Shown: positions 1 through 8,320 of the stretch, one piece after another
Layout: every line of letters begins with the position of its first letter
Numbering within the stretch: position 1 is the first letter of the stretch
Origin: Verrucomicrobiota bacterium
GTDB taxonomy: Bacteria > Verrucomicrobiota > Verrucomicrobiia > Opitutales > Opitutaceae
DNA length: 15,330 nucleotides
Direction of reading: 5' to 3'
Assembly: GCA_023386835.1 (NCBI GenBank)
Contig: JAEWIY010000172.1
Location: 1-15,330 of the forward strand
The notes under the pieces: generated by a model
Seen by the model: only the letters and a program-made list of their open reading frames with translations
Told to the model about the DNA's origin: nothing
Databases searched by the model: none
Program-made: the position numbers and the translations under genes

Positions 1-1918
1 GGATCGGCGGCGCCTGCCCGCGCAGGCGGTTGACGACCTCGGTCGCCGAGACCTGACGTTCCGCGAGCGGCTTGAGCCGGATGATCATGCGCGCGTTGCT
101 CGTGCCCGTATTGCCGCCGGCAGTACCAATGACGTCGCTGACGGCGGGATCGCTCATCACGAGCTGGCGGTATTCCTCGATCTTCGGCTGCATGATCTGG
201 AACGAGAATCCGTCGTCGCCGCGGGCGAATCCCATCAGCTGGCCCGTGTCCTGTTGCGGGAGGAAACCCTTCGGGATGCGCACGTATAACGTGACGTTGA
301 GCGCGATCGTGCCGATGAGGATCAACAACGTCAGCGTGGCGTGGCGCAGCACCCAGCTGAGGGTGGACGCATAAAACTCCCGCAGTCGTCCGAAGATCGC
401 ATCCGTCCGTCGGGCCAGCCCGGAGGCGCCCGCCGCGTGGCGGGCGCGCAGCAGTCGCGCGCAGAGCGACGGCGTCAGCGTGAGCGACACGATGAGCGAG
501 ACCAGCATGGCCGCCGCGAGGGTGATCGAGAACTCCCGGAACAGCCGCTCGACCAAGCCGCCCATGAACAGGATCGAGATGAAGACCGCCACCAGCGAGA
601 GGTTCATCGCCAGCAACGTGAATCCGACTTCACCCGCGCCCTTGATCGCCGCGCGGAAAGGCGAGAGGCCGCGTTCGATGTGCCGCGAAATGTTTTCCAG
701 CACGACGATGGCGTCGTCCACCACCAACCCCGCGGCCACAATCAGCGCCATGAGCGACAGGTTGTTCAGCGAGAATCCATACGCGTACATGATCGCGAAC
801 GTGCCGATCAACGAAACCGGGATCGCGAGGCTCGGAATGATGGCGGCCCGCGCACTGCCCAGAAACAGGAACACGACGAGCACCACCAGGCCCGAGGAGA
901 GAATCAGCGTGAATTGCGATTCGTGCAGCGTCGCCCGAATGCCGGGCGAGCGATCCATCACCACCGCGAGATCCGCATCCTCCGGTAGCAGCGCTCGCAA
1001 GCCCGGCAGCTGCTCGTTGATCGCGTCGATGGTCTCGATGATATTGGCGCCCGGCTGGCGGCTGACCATCAAAAGGACTGCGGGGCGGTCGTTGTGGAAT
1101 CCGGAGCTGTAACGGTTTTCGACCGAGTCGGTGACCTTCGCGACGTCACCGAGTCGCACGGGGGAGCCATCGCGATAGCGGATGATGAGCGGCAGGTAAT
1201 CTTCGGCGCGTCGCAACTGTCCATTGATCTCCAACTGCCAGCTCTGGTCGTCGCGTTCCACCAGACCGCGCGGCCGGAGCGAATTGGTCTGATTGATGGC
1301 GCGACGGACTTCGTCGAGCGCGATCCCGTAGTGGGCGAGCGCGTGGGGGTTCAGTTGGACCCGCACCGCGGGCAGCGAACTTCCGCCGACGGTCACTTCA
1401 CCCACGCCGCTGACCTGCGAGAGCTTCTGCGCGAGAATCGTCGCCGCCAGGTCGTACAGGTGGCCGGGCGAAAGATTGGGTGAACTCAACGCCAGCGCCA
1501 TGATGGGCGCCTGCGACGGGTTCACTTTGCGATACGACGGATTGCCCGGCATGCCGGCCGGCAACTGTGCCCGTGCTGCGTTGATCGCGGCCTGAACGTC
1601 GCGCGCCGCCGCGTCGATGTCGCGGTCGAAGGCAAACTCGAGCACGATGTTGGCCGCACCTTGGCGGCTGTCAGACGTGATCGCGGTGACACCTGCGATG
1701 CTGCCCAACGCCCGTTCCAGTGGCGTCGCCACGCTCGAGGCCATCGTCTCCGGACTCGCGCCAGGCAACGACGCGCTCACGCGGATCGTCGGGAAGTCGA
1801 CCTGTGGCAGCGGCGAGACCGGCAACAGACCGTACGCCAACGCGCCGACCAGCACCAGCGCGACGGCGATGAGGCAGCTGGCGACGGGACGCCGGACAAA
1901 CGGTCGGGACAGATTCAT
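1..1918 (-). CDS. mdtC: RND multidrug efflux permease, MdtC-type (partial; C-terminal part lies beyond the left edge)
   Basis: This is an inner-membrane proton/drug antiporter subunit of a tripartite RND pump. Reading leftward from the ATG at 1918, the frame is open to the window edge, giving about 639 residues of an expected ~1030. The N-terminus (MNLSRPFVRRPVASCL) forms TM1. Features typical of MdtC rather than MdtB are FPTIRVSASLPGASPETMAS near residue 42, the GVGEVTVGGSSLPAVRV stretch near 171, and GFSLNNLSLMAL near 381. The TM4 proton-relay pair is D401-D402 in LVVDDAIVVLEN. The visible end lies in the second periplasmic porter region, after the FLPQQDTG motif. The start overlaps the stop of the preceding permease gene by ATGA, with an AAGGGA ribosome site 7 bases upstream. 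In E. coli, MdtB and MdtC assemble as a heterotrimer; the same is inferred here. The TM10 lysine and the gene end cannot be seen. Confidence 0.93.
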   Translation of the reverse strand, partial: MNLSRPFVRRPVASCLIAVALVLVGALAYGLLPVSPLPQVDFPTIRVSASLPGASPETMASSVATPLERALGSIAGVTAITSDSRQGAANIVLEFAFDRDIDAAARDVQAAINAARAQLPAGMPGNPSYRKVNPSQAPIMALALSSPNLSPGHLYDLAATILAQKLSQVSGVGEVTVGGSSLPAVRVQLNPHALAHYGIALDEVRRAINQTNSLRPRGLVERDDQSWQLEINGQLRRAEDYLPLIIRYRDGSPVRLGDVAKVTDSVENRYSSGFHNDRPAVLLMVSRQPGANIIETIDAINEQLPGLRALLPEDADLAVVMDRSPGIRATLHESQFTLILSSGLVVLVVFLFLGSARAAIIPSLAIPVSLIGTFAIMYAYGFSLNNLSLMALIVAAGLVVDDAIVVLENISRHIERGLSPFRAAIKGAGEVGFTLLAMNLSLVAVFISILFMGGLVERLFREFSITLAAAMLVSLIVSLTLTPSLCARLLRARHAAGASGLARRTDAIFGRLREFYASTLSWVLRHATLTLLILIGTIALNVTLYVRIPKGFLPQQDTGQLMGFARGDDGFSFQIMQPKIEEYRQLVMSDPAVSDVIGTAGGNTGTSNARMIIRLKPLAERQVSATEVVNRLRGQAPPI

Positions 1919-4900
1919 GACGCGATCCCTTGCGGTGCGGGTTGCCCACCCGGGACGGCTTTGGTTTGCCGGGCCCGTCGACGTTTCGCGCCGTGGGCCA
2001 GGCGATCAAAGAAGAGGTACACGACCGGGGTGGTGAACAGCGTCAGCACCTGGCTCACGAGGAGACCTCCAACCATCACTAGACCCAGGGGCTGGCGGAG
2101 CTCAGCGCCGGAGCCGGTCGACAACATCAGCGGCAGCGCACCGAACAGCGCGGCCAATGTCGTCATGAGGATCGGTCGGAAACGCAGCAGCGCCGCCCGG
2201 TGAATGGCGTCGCGGGGCGAGAGTTTTTGCTGCCGCTCCGCCTCCAGCGCGAAGTCGATCATCATGATGCCGTTCTTCTTCACCAAGCCGATCAGCAGGA
2301 TGATGCCGATCACCGCGATCATATCGAGCGGTCGATTGGTCAGCCACAGCGCCAGCAGCGCCCCGAGGGTGGCCGAGGGCAGGGTGGAGAGGATAGTGAT
2401 CGGGTGGATACTGCTCTCGTAAAGCACGCCGAGTACGATGTACATCGTGACCACCGCCGCGAGGACCAGCCACAACGTGCTCGACAACGAAGCGCGGAAC
2501 GCGTGTGCGGCGCCTTGGAAGCGCAACTCGATCGCGGGCGGCAGTTCGAGTTCGGCCGCGCTGCGTTCGATCGCGGACACCGCGTCGCCGAGCGAGGCCG
2601 AAGGGCCGAGGTTAAACGAGATCGTCACGGCCGGGAACTGGCCGATGTGATTCACGAGCAGGGTCGTGGCGCGTTGCTGCACCGTGGCGAGGCTCGAGAG
2701 CGGCACCGGGCGGCCGTTGCGCGTTGTCACGTAGATGGCCTCCAACGCATCCGGGCCACGCGCCAGGCGTGGATCGACTTCGAGCACCACCCGATACTGG
2801 CTCGCCTGCGTAAACAAGGTGGAGATCTGCCGCTGCCCAAACGCGCTGTAGAGCGCGTTGTCGATTTCGGCGACGGTAATGCCGAGACGGCTGGCGGCGT
2901 CGCGGTCGATCTCGAGGTACGCCTGAAGGCCTTCGTTCTGCAGGTCGCTCGCGACGTCGGCCAGTTCCGGCTGGGCGCGCAAACGCTCGATCAACTGAGG
3001 CGTCCATTCGTGCAGCAGTCGTTCATCGGGACTCGTGAGCGTGAAGAGAAACTGCGTGCGGCTGACGCGATCCTCGATCGTCAGTTCCTGCACCGGCTGC
3101 ATGTACATCGTGATGCCCGGGACCGAGCGCGTGTTTTCGCGCAGGCGGGCGATCACATCGAGCGCGCCATCCTTCCGTTGGCCGTGCGGCTTGAGGTTGA
3201 TGAGCATGCGCCCGCTGTTGAGCGTGGCGTTGGTGCCGTCGACTCCGATGAAGGACGAGAGACTCGAGACGGCCGGGTCCTCGAGGATCTTCGCCGCGAG
3301 AGCCTGCTGTCGCTCGGACATCGCCGCAAAGGAGATCGATTGCGGCGCCTCGGTCACAACCTGGATGGCGGAGTTGTCCTGAACGGGGAAGAAGCCTTTC
3401 GGTACTGCGAGATAGAGCAGCGCCGTGAGCGCCAGCGTCACCACCGTGGCGAAGAGCGCCCAGCCTTGATGCCGCAAAACGGCGTCGAGCGCGCGGCCAT
3501 ACCACTCGATCACCCCGTCAAGAAAGCCGCGCTTTGCTTCGTGGGGCCCGGCCGCGGGCAACATGCGCGCGCACATCATCGGCGTGAGCGTCAGCGAGAC
3601 GACCAGCGAGATCAGGATGGAAACGGCGAGTGTGATCGCGAACTCGAAGAACAAACGCCCCACGACATCGCCCATGAACAACAGCGGAATCAGCACCGCG
3701 ATGAGCGAGATGGTCAGCGAGACGAGCGTGAACCCGATCTGGGCCGAGCCCTTTAACGCCGCCTCCATCGGGGACGCGCCGGCTTCGCGATACCGGGCGA
3801 TGTTTTCCAGCATCACGATCGCGTCATCCACGACGAATCCGGTCGCGACGGTGAGCGCCATCAGCGTCAGGATATTCAAGGAATATCCCGCGAGGTACAT
3901 CACGCCGAAAGTGCCGATCAACGAGAGCGGCACCGCGATGCTTGGGATGATCGTGGAAGGGATGTTGTGCAGGAAGAGAAACGTCACCAGCACCACGAGC
4001 CCGACCGCGAACAGCAGTTCGTGCTGCACGGCCCGCACCGAGGAGCGGATGCTCTGTGTCCGGTCGGTCAATACGGCGAGATCGACGGCGGCCGGCAGGC
4101 TCGCGGAGAGTTGCGGAAGCAGTGCGCGCACGCGATTGACAACTTCGATCACATTGGCGCCCGGCTGGCGTTGCACATTGACGAGCACAGCCGGCGCCTC
4201 ATCGGCCCAGGCCGCCAGCCGGCGGTCTTCCGCGGAATTGACGATTGTCGCCACGTCCCCAAGCCGCAGGGGCGCATTGTCGCGCCAGGCGATGATCAAA
4301 TCCCGGTACTCCTCGACGGAACGCAGCTGGTCGTTCGCATCCATCAGGATACTCCGATAAGGCCCGTCAAAGCTGCCCTTGGGCTGATTGACACTGGCGG
4401 CGTTGATGGCGCTCCGGACATCGTCCAGCGTGAGCCCGCGGGCGGCCAGCGCCGCCGGGTTGACCTGGACGCGCACGGCGGGTCGCTGACCGCCCGCGAG
4501 GCTCACCATGCCCACGCCGGGAATCTGCGCGAGTTTCTGCGCGATGCGTGTATCCACCAAATCATGGACCTCGGGCAGCGGCAGGCTGCCTGAGGTGACG
4601 GCGAGCGTGAGGATCGGCGCGTCCGCCGGATTGACCTTGCGGTAGATGGGAGGCGCCGGGAGGTCGTTGGGGAGCAGGTTGTCCGCCGCGTTGATCGCGG
4701 CCTGCACTTCCTGCTCAGCCACGTCCATCGAAACCTCCAACGCGAACTGCAACGTCACGACCGACGCTCCGCCCGAGCTGGTGGATGACATCTGGCTCAT
4801 GCCGGGGATCTGCCCAAAGCGACGCTCAAGCGGCGCGGTGATCGCGCTGGCCGTCACCTCCGGGCTCGCGCCCGGATAAAACGTGAACACCTGAATGGTG

Positions 4901-5028
4901 GGAAAATCCACCTGCGGCAGGGCGGAGACCGGCAACAACCGATATGCCAGGATGCCCGAGAGCAGCAGCGCCGCCATGAGCAGCGACGTGGCAACCGGCC
5001 GAAGGATGAAGGCCCGGGATGGATTCAT
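1915..5028 (-). CDS. mdtB: RND multidrug efflux permease, MdtB-type
   Basis: This is a full-length RND inner-membrane transporter (1037 residues, normal for the family). It couples proton influx to export of hydrophobic compounds through a periplasmic adaptor and an outer-membrane channel. The sequence follows MdtB closely: RPVATSLLMAALLLSGILAY in TM1, VSALPQVDFPTIQV near residue 34, SSGGASVVTLQF near 85, GQRPAVRVQVNPAALAARGL near 180, and VNVQRQPGAN near 283. The TM4 proton-relay pair is D401-D402 (FVVDDAIVMLEN), and the TM10 lysine is K917 or K918 (GLVKKNGIMMIDFALEAER). The two periplasmic porter halves lie between TM1-2 and TM7-8. The C-terminal tail is basic (KRRRARQTK). The gene overlaps the adaptor gene upstream and the MdtC-type gene downstream by 4 bases each (ATGA), which suggests translational coupling and fixed stoichiometry. 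Drug specificity cannot be read from the sequence. Confidence 0.96.
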   Translation of the reverse strand: MNPSRAFILRPVATSLLMAALLLSGILAYRLLPVSALPQVDFPTIQVFTFYPGASPEVTASAITAPLERRFGQIPGMSQMSSTSSGGASVVTLQFALEVSMDVAEQEVQAAINAADNLLPNDLPAPPIYRKVNPADAPILTLAVTSGSLPLPEVHDLVDTRIAQKLAQIPGVGMVSLAGGQRPAVRVQVNPAALAARGLTLDDVRSAINAASVNQPKGSFDGPYRSILMDANDQLRSVEEYRDLIIAWRDNAPLRLGDVATIVNSAEDRRLAAWADEAPAVLVNVQRQPGANVIEVVNRVRALLPQLSASLPAAVDLAVLTDRTQSIRSSVRAVQHELLFAVGLVVLVTFLFLHNIPSTIIPSIAVPLSLIGTFGVMYLAGYSLNILTLMALTVATGFVVDDAIVMLENIARYREAGASPMEAALKGSAQIGFTLVSLTISLIAVLIPLLFMGDVVGRLFFEFAITLAVSILISLVVSLTLTPMMCARMLPAAGPHEAKRGFLDGVIEWYGRALDAVLRHQGWALFATVVTLALTALLYLAVPKGFFPVQDNSAIQVVTEAPQSISFAAMSERQQALAAKILEDPAVSSLSSFIGVDGTNATLNSGRMLINLKPHGQRKDGALDVIARLRENTRSVPGITMYMQPVQELTIEDRVSRTQFLFTLTSPDERLLHEWTPQLIERLRAQPELADVASDLQNEGLQAYLEIDRDAASRLGITVAEIDNALYSAFGQRQISTLFTQASQYRVVLEVDPRLARGPDALEAIYVTTRNGRPVPLSSLATVQQRATTLLVNHIGQFPAVTISFNLGPSASLGDAVSAIERSAAELELPPAIELRFQGAAHAFRASLSSTLWLVLAAVVTMYIVLGVLYESSIHPITILSTLPSATLGALLALWLTNRPLDMIAVIGIILLIGLVKKNGIMMIDFALEAERQQKLSPRDAIHRAALLRFRPILMTTLAALFGALPLMLSTGSGAELRQPLGLVMVGGLLVSQVLTLFTTPVVYLFFDRLAHGAKRRRARQTKAVPGGQPAPQGIAS
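1926..1931 (-). promoter_or_regulatory. Ribosome binding site for the mdtC-type gene
   Basis: On the minus strand AAGGGA lies 7 bases before the ATG at 1918, inside the last codons of the mdtB-type gene. It supports independent or re-initiated translation of mdtC at the ATGA overlap and supports 1918 as the start. Confidence 0.6.
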
Positions 5029-6251
5029 GAGTCCTTCGCGGGCGAAAGAGAACCCGACGACGGTAGCGCTTCGCCGTCTTTCACGACCAGAACGCGGCGG
5101 CCTTCGCGCAACCGGTCCAGGCCTTCAAGCACGACGGCCTCACCAGGCTTCAGGCCGTTCGTGATGGACTGATCGGTTCCATCCGAGGGCCCGAGCGTGA
5201 CCGCGCGAACCGTCGCCTGATCCTGATCATTAATGACGTATACATACGTGCCGCGGGAGCCGAACTGCACGGCCGCTGACGGAATCACGATCGCGTCGGG
5301 GATCGTGCGGACGCGCATCCGGACGTTGACGAACTGATTGGGAAAGAGGCGTTCATCCGTATTGGGAAACTCTGCTTTCAGGCGCAGCGTGCCGGTGGAG
5401 AGATCGATCTGGTTGTCGACTGCTCGGAGCACGCCGGAGGTGAGCAGCGTCCGCTCACTGCGGTCCCATGCTTCCACCTGCAGCTCTTCACCCGCCCGGA
5501 GCGGCTGAAGCACGTTGGAGAGTTCTATCTCGGGAATCGTGAAAACCACCGAGATCGGCTGTGTCTGCGTGATGACGACGATGCCGCCGCTGTCGCCGCC
5601 GCGGATCAGGTTGCCCTCATCCGCGAGTCGCAGGCCCAAACGGCCGGAGATCGGCGCCTCGATCCGCGTATAGGCCAGCTGCAATCGGGCGTTGTCGACG
5701 TTGGCCTGATCGGCCGCCAGCGCGCCCCGTCGCTGCCGCACGAGGGCCTGTTGCGCTTCGATCTCCTGGGCGCTCACCAAGTTGCGCGCCATCAGTTGTT
5801 GGAGCCGCTCCAGGTCTCGCAACGCGTTCTCCAACTGGGAGGCGTTCTGCTGGAGCTGACCTTCCGCTCGCGAGAGCGCGATCTCGTAGGAGGCCGGATC
5901 GATTTCGGCGAGGCGGGCGCCTTTCCGGACCCGTTGGCCTTCCTCGAAGAGGATGCGCAAGAGCTGCCCGTCGACCCGGCTGCGGACGGTCACCGTGTTC
6001 AGCGGGGTGACCGTGCCGATGGCCTTGAGGTGCACAGGAAGAGCGCGGCGCTCCGCCGGGACGACCCGAACCGGAATCAGCGGCGGCCCCTTCTCGGTGG
6101 TGGCCCAAGCGGGATTCGGGCCGCGGTTCCAGCCGCGCTCGGCGGTTTGTTGAGGGCGCGTGGCGAAGTACCAAGTCGCGAGGCCAAACACAACCGCCAC
6201 AGCGGCAAACACAAACCAACGACGGCGGGATGGAGGGGGCGAGGAAGACAT
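5025..6251 (-). CDS. mdtA: Periplasmic adaptor (membrane fusion protein) of RND pump, MdtA-type
   Basis: This 408-residue adaptor links the RND permeases to an outer-membrane channel. A basic N-terminus (SRRRW) is followed by one hydrophobic segment at residues 12-29 that anchors the protein in the inner membrane. There is no lipobox cysteine, as in MdtA. The first lipoyl half is near 86-115 (TVTVRSRVDGQL, EEGQRVRKGARLAEIDP). The coiled-coil hairpin at about 118-190 is rich in Gln, Ala and Glu (NLVSAQEIEAQQALV). The second lipoyl half is near 195-225 (TRIEAPISGRLGLR). Beta-barrel motifs follow (VVITQTQPISVVFTIPE, VEAWDR, DNQIDLSTGTLRLKA, FPNQFVNVRM), then the membrane-proximal domain (AIVIPSAAVQFG). 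Length and motif order match E. coli MdtA. It is first in the operon and overlaps the mdtB-type start by 4 bases. The leader just before the ATG is pyrimidine-rich (CCTCCCCTCTCTAA), with no Shine-Dalgarno sequence. Confidence 0.95.
   Translation of the reverse strand: MSSSPPPSRRRWFVFAAVAVVFGLATWYFATRPQQTAERGWNRGPNPAWATTEKGPPLIPVRVVPAERRALPVHLKAIGTVTPLNTVTVRSRVDGQLLRILFEEGQRVRKGARLAEIDPASYEIALSRAEGQLQQNASQLENALRDLERLQQLMARNLVSAQEIEAQQALVRQRRGALAADQANVDNARLQLAYTRIEAPISGRLGLRLADEGNLIRGGDSGGIVVITQTQPISVVFTIPEIELSNVLQPLRAGEELQVEAWDRSERTLLTSGVLRAVDNQIDLSTGTLRLKAEFPNTDERLFPNQFVNVRMRVRTIPDAIVIPSAAVQFGSRGTYVYVINDQDQATVRAVTLGPSDGTDQSITNGLKPGEAVVLEGLDRLREGRRVLVVKDGEALPSSGSLSPAKDS
5032..5036 (-). promoter_or_regulatory. 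Possible ribosome binding site for the mdtB-type gene, unusually close to its start
   Basis: On the minus strand AAGGA ends only 3 bases before the ATG at 5028, shorter than the usual 5-9 base spacer. Because the ATG overlaps the stop of the adaptor gene (ATGA), translation may depend mainly on ribosomes finishing the upstream gene rather than on this site. Confidence 0.35.
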
Positions 6252-6337
6252 TTAGAGAGGGGAGGATCTGGTCGGCGCCCGACGGCGTGGGCTCAACGGC
6301 TAAATCCTTGCCGGGAAATGACGTTTGCCCATGCCGC

Positions 6338-6352
6338 AAGTTTCGCGAACTT
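6338..6352. promoter_or_regulatory. 15-base dyad AAGTTTCGCGAACTT, candidate operator
   Basis: The outer arms AAGTT and AACTT are exact inverted repeats around TCGCG, and the inner TTCGCGAA is itself palindromic. The site lies about 90 bases upstream of the adaptor start on the minus strand, a plausible place for a repressor such as the TetR-type regulators common beside RND pumps. No regulator gene is in the window. Chance occurrence is possible. Confidence 0.3.
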
Positions 6353-6366
6353 CCGCGTCTTTGAAA

Positions 6367-6376
6367 TTCGATCGAA
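6367..6376. promoter_or_regulatory. 10-base perfect palindrome TTCGATCGAA, candidate operator
   Basis: This perfect 10-base palindrome lies 14 bases past the previous dyad, about 115 bases upstream of the pump operon and about 275 upstream of the phosphatase. It shares the TTCG...CGAA frame with that dyad (TTCGCGAA versus TTCGATCGAA), so the pair could be two half-related binding sites. The core contains CGATCG, which is common in GC-rich DNA, so confidence is low. Confidence 0.22.
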
Positions 6377-6633
6377 AGCCGCGGTCCCGCAACTGCCCCG
6401 ACGAGTCGTTCCGTGCTCGGCAGAGCCGGATGCGTGGCGACTTGGATCCCGAAGGTGCGCGGGGGTCCGACAACACTCGGCGGCCTCTCACGTTGGTTGG
6501 TCGGGGTATCCGTTTCTGCAGGTGTCGTCGACGCCAACGAGTTGCAGCCCTTGGCGAGTCCGTCCCGATTGGCTTCTAAACATTTTACAGGCGGTCTTTC
6601 TTTCGTCGTGCTCACCTCGTTCACTCTCGTTGC

Positions 6634-6640
6634 GAGAGGG
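6634..6640 (+). promoter_or_regulatory. Ribosome binding site for the phosphatase gene
   Basis: GAGAGGG lies 9 bases before the ATG at 6650, with a T6 run between. It decides the start: the frame stays open upstream to about 6413, but only this ATG has both a ribosome site and an immediate signal peptide. Confidence 0.6.
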
Positions 6641-6649
6641 TTTTTTGCG

Positions 6650-8320
6650 ATGTCCCTGCTTTCACGCCTCTTGTTGTTCCCCGTTCTAGCTGCGCCTCTG
6701 TTCGGCGCCCCAACGGCTGGTGAACCGCCCCCGCGGCTCGGGGTGTTCATTGTGGTCGACCAATTTCGGGCCGACTACCTCGACCGATTTGCGCCTTATT
6801 TCTCGGAAGGTGGATTTCGCCGCCTGATGCGCGAGGGGTACCGGTTTGAGAACTGCCATTATCGCTACGCGGTCACGAAGACGGCGGTCGGCCATGCAAC
6901 CGTGGCCACGGGTGCGCTCCCTGACGTGCACGGGATCATCGCCAACGAGTGGATCGATCGCGACTCCTGGCAATTCGTCACCTCGGTGGAGGACTCGGAG
7001 TACCCGCTGATCGGTGCGGCACCGGTGACGTCATCGCCGGGTGGATACTTCAAGGCGAAGTCCGGCCGCTCTCCGCGACGACTGCTGGAGATGACGGTGG
7101 GCGACCAGCTGAAGCTCCGCTTCGGCGCGCGCAGCCGCGTGATCTCGCTGGCGAACAAGGATCGTTCGGCGATTCTGCTCGGCGGCGCGTATGCGGACGG
7201 CGCCTACTGGCTGGATGGCGGCCGCTTCGTCACCTCCCAGTATTACCGGGACGAATTGCCCGCTTGGGTGGAAGCCTTCAATGCGGAGCAGCGCGTCGAG
7301 CGGGCGTTTGGCGCGCAATGGACACACCTCCTGGACCGCTCCGTGTACGATGCCGTCCAGGGGCCCGACGACGCCGAGGGGGAATCGGACCAGTTTGGTC
7401 TGACGCGGGTGCTGCCCAAGACGTTGAACGGAGGAGGAACGGAAGTTACGCCGGCTTACTACGAGGCGTTCTCCCATTCGCCCTTGAGCCTCGAGCTGGT
7501 CGCGGCGTTCGCCGAGCTTGCGCTCCGGGAGGAGCAACTCGGACTCGATGACACCACGGACCTGCTCTGCATCGGCTTCTCCCAAACCGATCTTATCGGC
7601 CATGCCTACGGGCCGGACAGCCACGAGGTGATGGATTCCGTGCTGCGCCTGGATCGCCTCCTTGAGAAGCTGCTGCTGGCCCTGGACCAGCAGGTGGGCG
7701 TTGGCCGCTATGTGCTCACCCTGACGGCGGACCACGGTGTGAGTCCGCTGCCGGAACGCGTGCAGCAGCTGGGTTCCTCGATCCCGAGCGGACGCTACCG
7801 GGGCCGGGCCTTGGAGGAAGTGGCCCAGCGCGCGCTCGACGCCGCCTTCGGCCCCCTGCCGGACGGACTGTATTGGGTCAGTCGTGACAATTTTGGCTTT
7901 CACTTCCAGGCGGCCGCTCTCGAAGCGAAACAATTGCGCGCCGAGGACGCGGCTCCCGTGCTGCGGGACGCGTTGCGTGAACAGCCTGGAGTGGCCGCCG
8001 CCTACACGCGAGCGGAGGTTCTGGCGGCGCCCACTGAAGGCAACTCGCTGCTGACTCGCACGCGGCGCAGCTATCACGCCGAACGCAGTGCCGCGGTGGT
8101 GTTCATCATCCAGCCTTACCATGTGGACCGTCTTCCCACGGGCACCAATCACGGCACGCCCTACGAGTACGATACGCACGTTCCGCAGGTCTGGTTTGGG
8201 GCGGGTGTGCCGGCGGGATCCAGTCGGGAGCGGGTGGGAGTCGATGACATTGCAGTGACGATGGCCTACCTGCTCCGAGTTCCGCCATCGCCGCGCGCCG
8301 TGGGCCGGCCGCTCCTGTAG
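6650..8320 (+). CDS. Secreted PafA-like alkaline phosphatase (phosphate monoesterase), alkaline phosphatase superfamily
   Basis: A predicted exported two-metal hydrolase of 556 residues that should remove phosphate from monoesters in the periplasm or outside the cell. A signal peptide covers residues 1-20 (MSLLSRLLLFPVLAAPLFGA). First metal ligand: D37 in FIVVDQFRADYL. Nucleophile: T78 in TKTAVGHATVATG. N99 (IIANEWIDRD), K170 and R172 (ANKDRSAILL) match the phosphate-contacting Asn, Lys and Arg of Elizabethkingia PafA (T79, N100, K162, R164), the set that marks monoesterases over diesterases. Remaining metal ligands: D314 and H318 (SQTDLIGHAYGPDS), D361-H362 (TADHGVSPLP), and H501 or H510 (TNHGTPYEYDTHVP). 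The start at 6650 is chosen for its ribosome site and signal peptide. It is divergent from the efflux operon and followed by a hairpin, so it may be its own unit. A diesterase or phosphonate role is less likely. Natural substrate unknown. Confidence 0.9.
   Translation: MSLLSRLLLFPVLAAPLFGAPTAGEPPPRLGVFIVVDQFRADYLDRFAPYFSEGGFRRLMREGYRFENCHYRYAVTKTAVGHATVATGALPDVHGIIANEWIDRDSWQFVTSVEDSEYPLIGAAPVTSSPGGYFKAKSGRSPRRLLEMTVGDQLKLRFGARSRVISLANKDRSAILLGGAYADGAYWLDGGRFVTSQYYRDELPAWVEAFNAEQRVERAFGAQWTHLLDRSVYDAVQGPDDAEGESDQFGLTRVLPKTLNGGGTEVTPAYYEAFSHSPLSLELVAAFAELALREEQLGLDDTTDLLCIGFSQTDLIGHAYGPDSHEVMDSVLRLDRLLEKLLLALDQQVGVGRYVLTLTADHGVSPLPERVQQLGSSIPSGRYRGRALEEVAQRALDAAFGPLPDGLYWVSRDNFGFHFQAAALEAKQLRAEDAAPVLRDALREQPGVAAAYTRAEVLAAPTEGNSLLTRTRRSYHAERSAAVVFIIQPYHVDRLPTGTNHGTPYEYDTHVPQVWFGAGVPAGSSRERVGVDDIAVTMAYLLRVPPSPRAVGRPLL

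Larger units (their letters stand above)
6252..6649. other. Divergent intergenic region between the efflux operon and the phosphatase gene
   Basis: This stretch of about 400 bases should hold the promoters of both the leftward pump operon and the rightward phosphatase. I see no convincing gene: the open frames crossing it are arginine-rich and show no recognisable domain. It contains two short dyads (6338-6352 and 6367-6376), a weak 5-bp hairpin GTCGG-CGC-CCGAC at 6271-6283 in the presumed leader of the pump operon, and a ribosome site at 6634-6640. No consensus -35/-10 pair stands out on either strand, so the promoter positions remain unknown. Confidence 0.6.

Noticed and set aside
341..3756. 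Long plus-strand open frames opposite the permease genes (for example 2200-3756, 341-988)
   Set aside because: They are rich in Arg, His, Asp and Gln, have no recognisable domain, and lie antisense to well-conserved permease codons. GC-rich codon bias explains them.
6551..6579. Possible promoter TTGGCG-17 bases-TTCTAA before the phosphatase
   Set aside because: The -10 match is poor and such pairs arise by chance. It is not strong enough to list.
6413..6649. N-terminal extension of the phosphatase frame
   Set aside because: The extension would bury the signal peptide and lacks family similarity. The ATG at 6650 has GAGAGGG 9 bases upstream.
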